From DASQYE01 sp035940775 (GTDB lineage: Bacteria; Acidobacteriota; Blastocatellia; Pyrinomonadales; Pyrinomonadaceae), in the NCBI GenBank assembly GCA_035940775.1, contig DASZEN010000058.1, forward strand, positions 1-64,000: 64,000 nucleotides of DNA, read 5' to 3'. Below are positions 8,780 through 18,571 of this stretch, in pieces. Within the stretch, counting starts at the first letter, position 1. Each line of letters begins with the position of its first letter. The notes under the pieces are model-generated. The model worked only from the letters and a program-made list of their open reading frames with translations. It had not been told where the DNA came from and made no database searches. The translations under genes and the position numbers were made by a program.

Positions 8780-9781
8780 TCACCCGGCGTTGGCGGAACC
8801 GGCAGCGCCGGAAGCTTTCACGGTCGCGGCCGTGTCATCATCGCGCAGGCGCGGGTCGTTCAGGCGCAGCAGCACGTCTGCGATCAGATTGCCGACGAGG
8901 ACGGCGGTCGCCGTCACCAGTACGACGCCCATCAGCAGCGGCACGTCGCGGTTGCGAACGGCGACGACGCTCAATTGGCCCAGGCCGGGCCAGTTGAGCA
9001 CCGTCTCGACGATCACGGAACCGCTCATGACGCCGCCCAGTGAGTAGCCCAGGATCGTAATCAGCGGATTCATGGCCGCCCGCAACGCGTGTCTGAAGAT
9101 GATTGAGCTTTCCATCAAGCCTTTAGCGCGCGCCACCTGCACGAAGTCTTCCCGGAGCGCCGCGCCCAATCCCTCGCGCACCTGCGCCAGAAAGAGCGCG
9201 ACGAGCGGAACGCAAAGCACCAGCGCGGGCAGGATCACGCGCGCGGGCGAAAGGCCCGGGCCCGAGGCGGAGGCCGGAGCCGCCCCGACCGTAAAAAGCG
9301 AGGTGCGGACGGCGAAAGCAAGCGCCACCAGGGCGAGCACGATGCGCGGCGTCGATGCCGCGAGCAGTATGACCGCCGAGCACAGTTGATCGGCCCAGGA
9401 GCCTGCGGCGCGGCGCGCCGCCAGCGTGCCGAGCGAGAGAGCGGCGGCCCATGCGAACAGGAGCGCGAAGGCGGAGAGCAAGAGCGTGTTGGTAAGCCTG
9501 TTGAGAATAATGCTTCCGACCGGGGCCTGATAGAAGAATGATTGGCCCATCCGACCGCGCGCGAGTTCGCCGAGCCAGCGCAGGTAGCGAACGTGAAGCG
9601 GCTGATCCAGCCCGTATGCGCGACGCAGCTCGCCGATGGCCTGTTCGGAAACGAGCGGGTCGTTCCTGAGCGCCGTCAGCGCGTCGCCCCCGGCGCTCGC
9701 CAGCAGCGTAAACGTCAGGGCCGAGACCAACAGTAATACGATCAGCCCTTGCAGCAATCTACCGAAGATCAGTTTCAGCAT
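8780..9781 (-). CDS. ABC transporter permease, DppB/OppB-like
   Basis: Inner-membrane permease, 333 aa, the DppB-type partner of the next gene. The first helix is GRLLQGLIVLLLVSALTFTL and the family's N-terminal periplasmic segment is visible (IGELRRAYGLDQPLHVRYLRWL, shown in part). Five further helices follow. The EAA loop is VQVARAKGLMESSIIFRHAL, then the strongly conserved GYSLGGVMSGSVIVETVLNW segment. First gene of a minus-strand operon DppB-DppC-isomerase, divergent from the solute-binding lipoprotein at 10029. No ATPase (DppD/DppF type) is encoded in the window, so the ATP-hydrolysing subunits must be elsewhere. Confidence 0.93.
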   Translation of the reverse strand: MLKLIFGRLLQGLIVLLLVSALTFTLLASAGGDALTALRNDPLVSEQAIGELRRAYGLDQPLHVRYLRWLGELARGRMGQSFFYQAPVGSIILNRLTNTLLLSAFALLFAWAAALSLGTLAARRAAGSWADQLCSAVILLAASTPRIVLALVALAFAVRTSLFTVGAAPASASGPGLSPARVILPALVLCVPLVALFLAQVREGLGAALREDFVQVARAKGLMESSIIFRHALRAAMNPLITILGYSLGGVMSGSVIVETVLNWPGLGQLSVVAVRNRDVPLLMGVVLVTATAVLVGNLIADVLLRLNDPRLRDDDTAATVKASGAAGSANAG

Positions 9782-10028
9782 TATCCGTGTCTGCCCGCGA
9801 TCCTGAACAGACCGCTCCGTTCCGGGCCCGCGGCCAAAGTCTCCGTGCCGAGACCCCTTGGCCCGAGAGCTTATCTAACATCTATCGCCGGGCGCGACAA
9901 GGGCCAACCGAAGCCTCCGGCTCTGGACATCCGCCCGTTTACGTGATTGAATCCGCCTGCGCTCGAATGATGCTGAAAAGTTCGGACACGACTTGTTGGC
10001 TTTCCCGCAAAAGCACCCACACAAAAGA

Positions 10029-11804
10029 ATGAGACACTCAATACTACGCCGCACGCTAGTCCTCGCGTTGCTGGCAGCCGCGCTCACGGGCGGCTGTCTC
10101 AATAGTAACCAGCCGGGAACGCAGCAGCAGCAGGCAGCGCCGACGCCGCCGCGCGAACGCGTCGCGGGCACACGCGGCGGCACGCTCAGCTATCGCGTCC
10201 CGACGCCTCCGAAGACCTTCAATTACGTGATGGCCTCGGACGCGGACACGCTCACACTGACGCTCTACCTGTTGGGCGGGCGTCTCGCGGAGTTCGATCA
10301 CGACGCGCAGCGTTATGTGCCCGCGCTCGCCGAAAGCTGGCAGTGGGCGGGCGACGACCGGACGCTTGAGGTGACCCTTCGCGATGGATTGCGCTTCTCC
10401 GACGGCCACGCTTTGACGGCCGATGACGTGCTCTTCAGTTTGCGCGCGATCTACGACGAGCGGACTAACTCGCCCGTCTTTCGCGAGGCGATGACGATAG
10501 ACGGCCGCCCTATCGAGGTTGCCGTGACGGACGCGCGCCACCTGCGCCTGATCTTTCCCGAGCCGGTCGCCGCGCCCGAGAACTACCTGTCGAACCTCGC
10601 CGTGCTGCCGCGCCACATGCTCGAAGAGGATTTTAACAAGGGGACGTTCAAGGACGCGTACGCGATCAACTCCGATCTGCAACGCGTCGTCGTCGCCGGA
10701 GCCTTCATACCGGATCAGATCGCGCCGGGCGAGAGCATCACGCTCAGGCGCAATCCGAACTTCTGGAAGAAGGATCAGGCCGGGACACAGCTTCCATACG
10801 TGGACGGCCTGCGCCTGGAAATCACGAGCGACGCCAGCAATGCGATGGCTCGTTTGGGGCAGGGCACGCTCGACATACTAGACCGCGTGCGCCCCTCCGA
10901 TTACGCCTCGCTGCGCTCATCCGCAGGGCCGGTGCGCGCCTACGATCTCGGCCCAGGGCTTCTGACCGACCACATCATTCTCAATCTCAACCAGGGCCAG
11001 CAAAACGGCAAGCCCATCGTCGATCCCATCAAGAGCGCGTGGTTCATGGACGCGCGTTTTCGCCGCGCCGTCTCTCATGCCATCGACCGCGCCTCAATCG
11101 CTTCATCGACTTTGCAGGGATTGGCAACGCCGCTCTATGGCTTCATCTCTCCGGGCAATCGCGCCTGGGCGGCCACAGACCTGCCGCGCACGGAATACGA
11201 TCTGGGGCGGGCGCGCTCTTTGCTCGCCGAGGCCGGTTTCAACCTGCGCGGCTCGCAGGATGCTCCGGAGCTTTATGACGCGAAAGGCAATCGCGTGGAA
11301 TGGACGCTGATCGTTCCGGCCGAGAGCGAGCCGCGCGTCGCGATGGCGACGGTGATTCAGGAAGACCTCGCGCGGCTCGGCATGAAGGTGCAGATCGCGG
11401 CCATAGAGAACAGCCAGGTGTCGGCCCGCCTCGCACAGAGTTATGATTACGACGCCATTCTGTTCGGCACGTCCGTCACCGAGCCCGATCCATCCTCGTA
11501 TACGAATTTCCTACGCAGCAGCAGCCCGACGCACCAGTGGTTCCCGAAAGAGCAACAACCGGCGAGCCCCTGGGAGGCACGCATCGACGAGCTTGTGACG
11601 GCTCAGGCGCGCGAACGAGATGCGACGCGCCGCGCCGTCGTCTTTCGCGAGCTACAACAGATAATCGTCGAGCAACTGCCCGTCATCCCCATCGTCACGC
11701 GCCACATTACGTCGGCGGCCAACGAGCGCGTCGGCAACTATCGCCCGAGCCCGCTCTTCCCCTACTCGCTGTGGAACGCCGAAGAGCTGTTCGTGCGCAA
11801 ATGA
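10029..11804 (+). CDS. ABC transporter solute-binding lipoprotein (SBP family 5)
   Basis: Periplasmic peptide-binding component. I start at the ATG at 10029 (591 aa), which gives a lipoprotein signal MRHSILRRTLVLALLAAALT with lipobox LTGGC; the frame is open 36 bases upstream. Family-5 hallmarks are visible: the early segment with VPALAESWQW, the motif DGLRFSDGHALTADDVLFSL, the hinge strand PYVDGLRLEI and the C-terminal LPVIPIVTRHITSAA. A glutamine/alanine/proline-rich linker (QQQQAAPTPP) follows the Cys. Divergent from the DppB/DppC genes, with which it probably works. Next to three secreted proteases a peptide ligand is plausible, but the sequence does not prove it. Confidence 0.93.
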   Translation: MRHSILRRTLVLALLAAALTGGCLNSNQPGTQQQQAAPTPPRERVAGTRGGTLSYRVPTPPKTFNYVMASDADTLTLTLYLLGGRLAEFDHDAQRYVPALAESWQWAGDDRTLEVTLRDGLRFSDGHALTADDVLFSLRAIYDERTNSPVFREAMTIDGRPIEVAVTDARHLRLIFPEPVAAPENYLSNLAVLPRHMLEEDFNKGTFKDAYAINSDLQRVVVAGAFIPDQIAPGESITLRRNPNFWKKDQAGTQLPYVDGLRLEITSDASNAMARLGQGTLDILDRVRPSDYASLRSSAGPVRAYDLGPGLLTDHIILNLNQGQQNGKPIVDPIKSAWFMDARFRRAVSHAIDRASIASSTLQGLATPLYGFISPGNRAWAATDLPRTEYDLGRARSLLAEAGFNLRGSQDAPELYDAKGNRVEWTLIVPAESEPRVAMATVIQEDLARLGMKVQIAAIENSQVSARLAQSYDYDAILFGTSVTEPDPSSYTNFLRSSSPTHQWFPKEQQPASPWEARIDELVTAQARERDATRRAVVFRELQQIIVEQLPVIPIVTRHITSAANERVGNYRPSPLFPYSLWNAEELFVRK

Positions 11805-11850
11805 GCGAGGCGTCCGCCGCCCACGAGTCGATTGCTCGAAGAAGAATAAT

Positions 11851-11897
11851 AAAGCGCGGTCGTCCATCCTTTCCGAAGGACGGGCGGCCGCGCTTTG
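11851..11897. terminator. Bidirectional terminator between convergent genes
   Basis: AAAGCGCGGTCGTCCATCCTT pairs with AAGGACGGGCGGCCGCGCTTT (a few mismatches) around a four-base loop. A-rich and T-rich flanks suit both directions. It separates the plus-strand binding-protein gene from the minus-strand protease. Confidence 0.8.
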
Positions 11898-11920
11898 TTG
11901 CGTCGTCGTTTTCTCTGTGT

Positions 11921-14914
11921 CTATTGCGACTGCGACATAACCTTTGAGACGGCGACCATCGCATGCGCAAGCTCGGCGCGCGTCAGAGCGCTGCCCGGAC
12001 GGAATTTTCCACCCTCCACCGTGAGCATGCCGTGCGCTATGGCGACGGCGACGTAGCCTCGCAAACTGCCCGGAATCGCGCTCGCATCGGCGAGCAGGAG
12101 CGGCTCGGCCCCCTTGGCATCAGCCTCGGAGCGCAAGCCCGCCGCGCGCACCAATGCGACTGCGGTCGTCAGACGGTCGGCGCTCTCGTAGGGACGAAAC
12201 GCGCCGCCCGCCGTCGTATTGATAAAGAGCGCCCCGCCCGGCGCGGCCTGCACGCTCTCGACAAAGGGCATCGTCGCCGCGTCCGTCACATCCGTATAGC
12301 CGGGCCTGGCGGGCAGGTATTGCGGCACGCGCGCGCCCACGACGAGCGCCGCCGCCAGTTCGGCGCGCGTGACGGCGAAGCCCGGACGGAAATAGCCGCC
12401 GTACGTAGTCATGACGAACGAACGCAGCATTTGTTGAATCTCTGAACGGGCCGAAGCGCCGAGGCCGTCCAAGTCCAGAAGCGGCGCATAGCGTACGCGC
12501 GTCACCTCCAGTATGCCCATGAAGGGCTGCGCCGTCGCCAGTGGGCCAATGGCATTGCCGACGCGCGCGCGCCATGCTCCCGCCGACGGAAGCTTAACCA
12601 CCACGCGCTCGCGCCTGCCGGTCAGTCCCGATCCATTAGGAACGTCAGAAGATTCACCCTGCGTAGCGGTCGCGTCCGTCACCGCCAAGCCCAGGTTATT
12701 CGTGTTCGTCATCGGGCCCCAGGCGACCTCCACGGAAGCCAGCAACGCATCCTCCGGAATGCCGAGGGTCGATTCGTTCGTCGCGCCCGGCGCGGCCGTG
12801 CCGCTGAACTGCTGCAAAGGGTCTGTGACGAACTGCGCCTGGCCGCGATCAAGGGTGGCGCGCCAGATGCCCATACGGCGTCCCGCGAATGCCGCTTCAA
12901 GCACGGCTGCGTGCGCGTTCAGCATCCCGGCGCCGACCTCGTGCGGGTAATAACCTGGAAGCGGCGTCGCCGAGCGCTGCAATATGTCGCGGACTTCAGC
13001 AGGCGTCAGCTTCGGGTTGGCTTCGAGCATGAGCGCGACCGTCCCGGCGACTTGCGGCGCGGAAAAGCTGGTTCCGCGCGCGGTCGTATAGAAGGGCAGT
13101 TCGGACACGGTGAGCTGTTTGGTGTCGGCTCCGGCGAGTCCCAGAGCACCCGTGGCCGAGACGGTTGAGCGCAGGCTGACGACGTTATCGCCAGGCGCGA
13201 CGAGCGTCGGGCGAAACAGCTCGCTGCCGAAATCGCCGCGCGAAGAGAAGTCTGTGAGACGGCCCAGCTCATCGGTCGCGCCGACGCTGATGACCCACGG
13301 GGCGACCGCGTAAGGATTCAGGCTATGAAGACCGGAGCCCGTGTTGCCCGCCGAGAAGACGACGTTGATGCCCTTTTCGGTGAGCATCTTCGTCGCGACG
13401 TTCACCGGATCGTTGAAGTCGAAGACCGTCTCGGCCGAGAAGCTGCAATTGAGCACGCGCACATCGTAGCGCGAGCCCGCACCGAGCAGGTAATCAAACC
13501 CGGAGAGCACGAAGGAGAGCGTCAAATCGCCAGCGCTCAAACCGACCAGCCGCGCAGACGGAGCGACGCCCGCGTACTTACCGCCCGAGCGACCGCCGTT
13601 GCCCGCGATCAGACCGGCGACGAACGTGCCGTGACCGTAGACCTGATCCGTATTCTGCAAATCCTCGACATAGGTGGGAGGCACGAAGACAGGGCTTACG
13701 CTCTGCGTATCGGCGATCTTGACGTTCTGCACGACGCGGCCCGATAAATCGCTATGCGTGGCGTCAAGACCCGTATCGAGGACGGCGACCGTCGTGGTGC
13801 GACCCGAAAGCGGCAACCCGGCATTCTTTCGCGTCAGGTCGGCGTCGCGCCTCACGCGGTCAACGCCCGTGGCCACCGTGCGCGTGTCGGCCGTCGAATC
13901 GAGCGTGCGATTGCTGTAGATCGAACGCACGTTCGAGAGATGAGAGATTTCGATTATGTCCGTACGCTTCGCCGTAATGGCGATCATAGGCAAGACGTTG
14001 TACCGCGTCCCGCCGAGCACGCCGATGCGTTGAAGATCGGCGATGTCGCCTTCGGTCGGACGCTCGTGATAGACGACGACCGCATTGATATTGCTATCAT
14101 CGGTCGGATCGCTAAGCAGCAGGGCGAGTTCCGGGTCGATGCTCTGCAAGCCGCGACCGACCTCCGTGCTCGAAGTGTTCACGCCATACTTCAGCGGCAG
14201 CGTCACGCTATCCGCGCCCGTCACGGTCACGCCGTCGACCTTCAGCATCGAGACCATATCCGCGCCCGTCACGGTCACACCGCTCGGCGAAACGGAAAAA
14301 GTCTTACCGTCGGCTCCCGTCACCGTCACGCCGTCGGCTCCCGTCACTGTGACGCCATCCGCGCCCGTCACCGTCACCCCGTCGGCTCCCGTCACCGTCA
14401 CGCCGTCGGAGTCCAATCTGGCAATGCCGTCGGCCCCTGTGACCGTCACGCCATCCGCCCCCGTCACCGTCACACCGTTGCCGCGTCGGAAAGAGACGGC
14501 ATCCGCGCGATAGGTTTTACCGTCGGCTCCGGTGACCGTCACGCCGTCCGCACCCGTCACCGTGACACCGTCGGCTCCCGTAACGGTCACGCCGTCCGGG
14601 TGCGTCGCCGTGACGCGATTCGGCCCGGCATAGAGAGCCCCGTCAGCGCCCGTCACCGTGACCCCATCGGCCCCCGTGACCGTCACGCCGTCGGCGGCGA
14701 GAGGCGTAATACCATTGGCCTTGAAAGCGAGCAGGTTGTCAGCGCCCGTGACCGTCAGGCCGGAAGTTCGCACGTAGTTCACGCCGTCAGCGCCCGTCAC
14801 CGTGACCCCATCGGCCCCCGTGACCGTCACCCCGGCGATGGCCGGGCCCGCGCCGAGCAGGAAAACCAGAATCAGAGCGATGATCTGCTGCGGTCTTGTG
14901 TAGGTATTGGACAT
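11921..14914 (-). CDS. S8 peptidase with N-terminal VTVTGADG repeats and C-terminal SLH-like region
   Basis: A 997-residue exported protease starting at the ATG at 14914 (signal QIIALILVFLLGAGPAIAG); the frame is open upstream to 15067. Residues 29-236 are built from octapeptides VTVTGADG, 15 exact VTVTGAD units plus variants, in blocks of one to four separated by short unique segments. An I9-like propeptide follows (about 275-340). The catalytic residues are Asp380 (VAVLDTGLDATH), His428 (GHGTFVAG, with the usual second His replaced by Phe) and Ser616 (RGTSFSAPQVAGT); oxyanion Asn is in FSAGNTGSG. The C-terminus has SLH-like blocks (VTRAELAAALVVGARVP, LTRAELAHAMVAVS). The repeats may form a beta-solenoid stalk or coat region, or may be substrates of the protease itself; both are inference. 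Confidence 0.93.
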   Translation of the reverse strand: MSNTYTRPQQIIALILVFLLGAGPAIAGVTVTGADGVTVTGADGVNYVRTSGLTVTGADNLLAFKANGITPLAADGVTVTGADGVTVTGADGALYAGPNRVTATHPDGVTVTGADGVTVTGADGVTVTGADGKTYRADAVSFRRGNGVTVTGADGVTVTGADGIARLDSDGVTVTGADGVTVTGADGVTVTGADGVTVTGADGKTFSVSPSGVTVTGADMVSMLKVDGVTVTGADSVTLPLKYGVNTSSTEVGRGLQSIDPELALLLSDPTDDSNINAVVVYHERPTEGDIADLQRIGVLGGTRYNVLPMIAITAKRTDIIEISHLSNVRSIYSNRTLDSTADTRTVATGVDRVRRDADLTRKNAGLPLSGRTTTVAVLDTGLDATHSDLSGRVVQNVKIADTQSVSPVFVPPTYVEDLQNTDQVYGHGTFVAGLIAGNGGRSGGKYAGVAPSARLVGLSAGDLTLSFVLSGFDYLLGAGSRYDVRVLNCSFSAETVFDFNDPVNVATKMLTEKGINVVFSAGNTGSGLHSLNPYAVAPWVISVGATDELGRLTDFSSRGDFGSELFRPTLVAPGDNVVSLRSTVSATGALGLAGADTKQLTVSELPFYTTARGTSFSAPQVAGTVALMLEANPKLTPAEVRDILQRSATPLPGYYPHEVGAGMLNAHAAVLEAAFAGRRMGIWRATLDRGQAQFVTDPLQQFSGTAAPGATNESTLGIPEDALLASVEVAWGPMTNTNNLGLAVTDATATQGESSDVPNGSGLTGRRERVVVKLPSAGAWRARVGNAIGPLATAQPFMGILEVTRVRYAPLLDLDGLGASARSEIQQMLRSFVMTTYGGYFRPGFAVTRAELAAALVVGARVPQYLPARPGYTDVTDAATMPFVESVQAAPGGALFINTTAGGAFRPYESADRLTTAVALVRAAGLRSEADAKGAEPLLLADASAIPGSLRGYVAVAIAHGMLTVEGGKFRPGSALTRAELAHAMVAVSKVMSQSQ
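14207..14830 (-). repeat. 24-base coding repeat (octapeptide VTVTGADG)
   Basis: The unit reads GTGACGGTCACGGGCGCTGA on the coding strand with synonymous changes, spaced 24 bases inside blocks. Blocks of 2, 2, 3, 2 and 4 units plus single ones are interrupted by unique 5-12 residue spacers. Codon-level divergence between units shows they are not a very recent expansion, while the amino acids are nearly invariant. Confidence 0.95.
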
Positions 14915-15196
14915 AATGATTTCAACAAGCCGGGGTCGAACAGTTGACTTTAGATTGTGCAGTAGCAAAAAAAGGCTTTTTTGGTTTGGTGAAAGCGAGG
15001 CGCGCGATTTCTTGAGGCGGCGATCGCAAACGAAATACGATACCACACTTTCTGTGCCCTCATTCATTATAGTAGTGTTCTATTTTCGTTACAGCGCCCG
15101 ACCCGCTTTTTTTGCGGTCACCCGCATTGGCTGCCGGGCGACGACGCATGGGCACACACTTTCGACCCGATTGTGAACGCGTGCCGCGAGAGAATC

Positions 15197-18100
15197 TTAG
15201 CTGACCAACTCGCGGAAAATCTTCTGCGTATCGGCGGCCGGATCGACTCCAAGCTCTTTGCGCAGGAGACGCTTCAGATTCTCGTACTGTTCTTTAACCG
15301 CGACCCGGTTACCCAGGGCCGCATGGGCCCGCATCATCATGCAGTGAATGTCCTCTCGGAACGGGTCTGTTTGCAGAATCCTCTGTGCGAGGTCGAGAGA
15401 GCGCGGCCATTCCTGCATCTTCTGCGCAACGGCCGCGAGAGCTTCGAGCATGCGAAGATGCTGCTCGCTGTAGTAGGAGCGCTGTTCTTCGACCCAATCC
15501 TCGTAGCTGCCCTGCATAAATTCGCCGCGATAGAGCGCGATGGCCTGCTCGTAAATTTGTATGCAGCGCTCGAACTCACGGGCGCGGCGCGCTGCCTCGC
15601 CGTCGGCAACCAGGCGGTCGAACTCCTCCGTGTCAATGCGATAGGAAAACTCAGGATTGAGCAGATAATCGCCGTCCCTGTAAAGCAGGAATTTTTGTTT
15701 GAGCGGCTGGTTGCTGTTAAGCGCCTTGCGTATGTGCGAGACCGTAGGGTGAAAATTCTTCTCGACGACCTCGAAATCCGCCTCGCCCCAGAAGGTATCG
15801 GTGATCGTGTCCTTAGAGGCGCGGCGGTGGCGGCGCGTGGCTATAAAGCAGAGGATGTCGCGCGCGCGCTTGGTCGTCCAGGCGTCGGCTGCCAGCGGCC
15901 TCAACGGGTCGCGCAAAATCTCCACCGGCCCCAGGACGTTGATCGTCAGGTCGGTCATGGGCGCTGAGGCCACCGTCACCTGAAGCGGGGGCGATGCGTT
16001 CTGAAGCGAGGGCGCGGCCTCCTGCGCGAGCTGTTCGCGCAGGTCTGGCGGAAGCAGTTCGGCGGCGTCCGTGTGGGCCAGAAGGCGCGGATTGCGCGCC
16101 AGTTCGCGCTGCAACCAGTTCTCATAATCGTAGCGCGCCGCGAGGTCGAGCGTGCGTCCTAAGTTTTCCAGCATCTCCTGGTCGCGCGAGGTGGCCAGAT
16201 CGCAATAGGCCAGAGCCAGGCAAGCCTGCGCCTCGAAGTAGTAGAGCTTTTGCGAGTTGAAGTAGGCGCGCGCTCTCTCAAGATCGTCGCGCGCCACCTC
16301 ATAGTCGCCCTGCGCATAGATGACGCGACCGCGCGCGAGTCGCGCCGTGTGATTGCGCAACTCATCTCCGGCCCCGGCGCGGGCGCTGACCAGCCGATCC
16401 AACTGAGAGCGCGCGCCCCCGACGTTGCCCGCCTGTAAGAAGAGAAGCGCCTGCTCTTCCAGTAATTCAGTGCGCGTCAGATCGACTCCCGCTTCGTCGT
16501 AGGCGCGCATCGAACGCTCGTAGAACTCTGCGGCGCGAGCCATGTCGCCGCGCTCGCGGTAGAGATTGCCGTAGGATTCAAAGATTTCCGCGCGCAAGGC
16601 TATCAGGTTAAAGAGCTGGGAAATCTCAAGCGCTTGATCCAGGTGCTGTTCGCATTCCTCCAACTCGCCGCGATACGAGTTGAAGCGCGCAACATTCAAA
16701 TGGCCGGTCGCTTCCTGCGGTACGGGCGCGTGGTTATCGCCTTTGCGCAGCATGCGGCGTGACCAGCGCAGGGCCTCGCCGAAATCGCCGCGAATGGCCG
16801 CGGGCAGGCCCAGATTGTGAGCGATCAGGCGCATGTAATGCTCATTGCCCTGCTCTTCGGCGAATTGCAGGGCGGCGCGAAACTCGCGCTCGGCCGCCTC
16901 CAACTCACCCGTCGCGAGCAGGCACAGGCCGCGCGTATTGCCGCATTTGATACGCACCACGGAATGTTCGTCCGTCAACTCGACGGCGCTATCAAGATAG
17001 GTGAAGGCCATTACGCAGTCGCCGCGTCTTCTGGCAATGGACGCCAGCGAATGCAGCGCCTCGGCCTCGCCCTCGCGGTCATTCTGCTCGCGCAGAAGGG
17101 GCACGGCGCGGCTAAATAGCATCTGCGCCGAATCGTAGTTGCCCCGAAGGCGTGCCACCTCGGCGCGGTGGGCCAGAGCGCGCGGCTGCCGTTCGATGAC
17201 GCCAGTGGGAAGCGCCTCGGCAAACGAGACCAGCGAGGAGAGCGCGCCCGAGGCGATCCATTCGCCGCCCTTATCGGCGATCACGCGCGCGGCGCGCTCG
17301 AAATCCTCGGCCGCGACCAGATGATGCACGGCCTGCTCCCACGAGCCGCGGTCGAGAAAATAATCTGCGATGCGAGAATGCTCCTGCGCCACCCCGGCCT
17401 GACCGATCTCGGAGCGCAAACGACGGCGCAGGAAGCCCTGGAAGAGCGGGTGCAGACGATACTCTTCGCCGCGCTCGTCCGAGGCGACCGTGATAAAGAC
17501 GTTACGCCGAACCAGCGCGGGCAGCACCGACGAGCAACTGTCGCCCGGATAGAGACGCCCGCACGTTTCCAGATCGAGGCGATCAAGCAGCGAAACCCTC
17601 AGCAGTAGTTGCTGAACGTCTTGCGTCTCGCCTGCGAAAACCTCCTCGGCGAAATAGTCGAAGATGTCGCGCTCGGATTGCCTCAGAATCTCCACCAGAT
17701 CGGGCGCGCTGCGGCCGCCGCCACCACCACTACTACTACTACTGTGGGCCAGCGCCTGCCGCTGCGCGACCTGCCTCACCAGTTGCAGCGCGGTAATCCA
17801 GCCGTGCGTCCTTTCCCGGTATTCGCTCAACTGCTCGGGCGTCAGCTCAAGGTCGAATACTTTGCGGAAAAGCTCCTGCGTCTCTTCATCCGTAAAGAGC
17901 AGCTCGTTGCGGTCGATGATCGCCAGCGATGCCTGGCTGCGAAGACGGGCCAGCGATAGCGGCGGCACGTCGCGCGAGATGATGATGACGTGCATCACGT
18001 CCGGCAGGTAGGCGAGCAGGCGGTCGACGACGCCGTGCACGGCCGTCTCCGCGCCGAGATGATGATAATCGTCGAGCACCAGTATGAATTGCTGCTCGAC

Positions 18101-18571
18101 GTTTTCGAGCACCTCGTTGAGCATCACATCGACGGCGCGTTCCGGCTGCTGGGCCAACTCGGCAGCCGACTCCTGCATGTAAGAGAGCATCACTTCGCCG
18201 AAGCCCGGCACGGCCTGCTTGATGCCATGCGTCACGTAGCCGAGGAAGACGAGCGGATCGGCGTCCGAGCTTTCCAATTGATACCAGACGAACTTGTGCC
18301 CGTTTGAGCGCACGAAATCGGCCACCAGCGTCGTCTTGCCCGACCCGGCATTGGCCGTGACGAGCGTGACCGGGTGCGCAAGGTTGGCGAGCAATCGTTC
18401 GGTCAAGCGCGGGCGCGGGAGCAGGGCCGGGGCGGGGCGCGGCGGCAGGAGCTTGGTGCGCAGGAAAAATGCTGGCAGCGAGCGCGCCGCCTGCGAGTTC
18501 TTAGCCACGGCGGCGGGCGGTGGCTGTAAAGGTTGGCTGCCCGGGTTTTCCTGAAGGGGTCTTTCTGCCAT
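15197..18571 (-). CDS. MalT-like STAND ATPase / TPR / SARP-type transcriptional regulator
   Basis: A large signal-integrating activator, 1124 aa from the ATG at 18571 (GAGG 11 bases upstream; the ATGs at 18655 and 18679 are in frame). The N-terminus has the MalT signature RTKLLPPR, Walker A ANAGSGKTT and Walker B FILVLDDYHH, then the winged-helix and helical parts of the STAND module. A low-complexity SSSSSGGGGG insert lies near residue 290. Residues about 430-830 are TPR-like helix pairs. At the C-terminus LTINVLGPVEILRD opens an OmpR-type winged helix (KNFHPTVSHIRKALN) followed by a BTAD domain (YRGEFMQGSYEDWVEEQR). MalT and SARP modules are both known; their fusion puts the DNA-binding part at the C-terminus. 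It follows the orphan ATPase gene by 177 bases. Confidence 0.92.
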   Translation of the reverse strand: MAERPLQENPGSQPLQPPPAAVAKNSQAARSLPAFFLRTKLLPPRPAPALLPRPRLTERLLANLAHPVTLVTANAGSGKTTLVADFVRSNGHKFVWYQLESSDADPLVFLGYVTHGIKQAVPGFGEVMLSYMQESAAELAQQPERAVDVMLNEVLENVEQQFILVLDDYHHLGAETAVHGVVDRLLAYLPDVMHVIIISRDVPPLSLARLRSQASLAIIDRNELLFTDEETQELFRKVFDLELTPEQLSEYRERTHGWITALQLVRQVAQRQALAHSSSSSGGGGGRSAPDLVEILRQSERDIFDYFAEEVFAGETQDVQQLLLRVSLLDRLDLETCGRLYPGDSCSSVLPALVRRNVFITVASDERGEEYRLHPLFQGFLRRRLRSEIGQAGVAQEHSRIADYFLDRGSWEQAVHHLVAAEDFERAARVIADKGGEWIASGALSSLVSFAEALPTGVIERQPRALAHRAEVARLRGNYDSAQMLFSRAVPLLREQNDREGEAEALHSLASIARRRGDCVMAFTYLDSAVELTDEHSVVRIKCGNTRGLCLLATGELEAAEREFRAALQFAEEQGNEHYMRLIAHNLGLPAAIRGDFGEALRWSRRMLRKGDNHAPVPQEATGHLNVARFNSYRGELEECEQHLDQALEISQLFNLIALRAEIFESYGNLYRERGDMARAAEFYERSMRAYDEAGVDLTRTELLEEQALLFLQAGNVGGARSQLDRLVSARAGAGDELRNHTARLARGRVIYAQGDYEVARDDLERARAYFNSQKLYYFEAQACLALAYCDLATSRDQEMLENLGRTLDLAARYDYENWLQRELARNPRLLAHTDAAELLPPDLREQLAQEAAPSLQNASPPLQVTVASAPMTDLTINVLGPVEILRDPLRPLAADAWTTKRARDILCFIATRRHRRASKDTITDTFWGEADFEVVEKNFHPTVSHIRKALNSNQPLKQKFLLYRDGDYLLNPEFSYRIDTEEFDRLVADGEAARRAREFERCIQIYEQAIALYRGEFMQGSYEDWVEEQRSYYSEQHLRMLEALAAVAQKMQEWPRSLDLAQRILQTDPFREDIHCMMMRAHAALGNRVAVKEQYENLKRLLRKELGVDPAADTQKIFRELVS

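Noticed and set aside
14207..14830. CRISPR-like array
   Set aside because: The 24-base repeats are contiguous and coding, with no unique spacers of constant length.
13754..14947. Long plus-strand ORF opposite the VTVTGADG tract
   Set aside because: It is a His/Arg-rich shadow of the repeat on the other strand; the minus-strand frame has signal peptide, catalytic triad and SLH-like region.
14966..14985. Terminator AAAAAAG/CTTTTTT between the SARP regulator and protease genes
   Set aside because: The stem is short and almost only A-T pairs; too weak to call.
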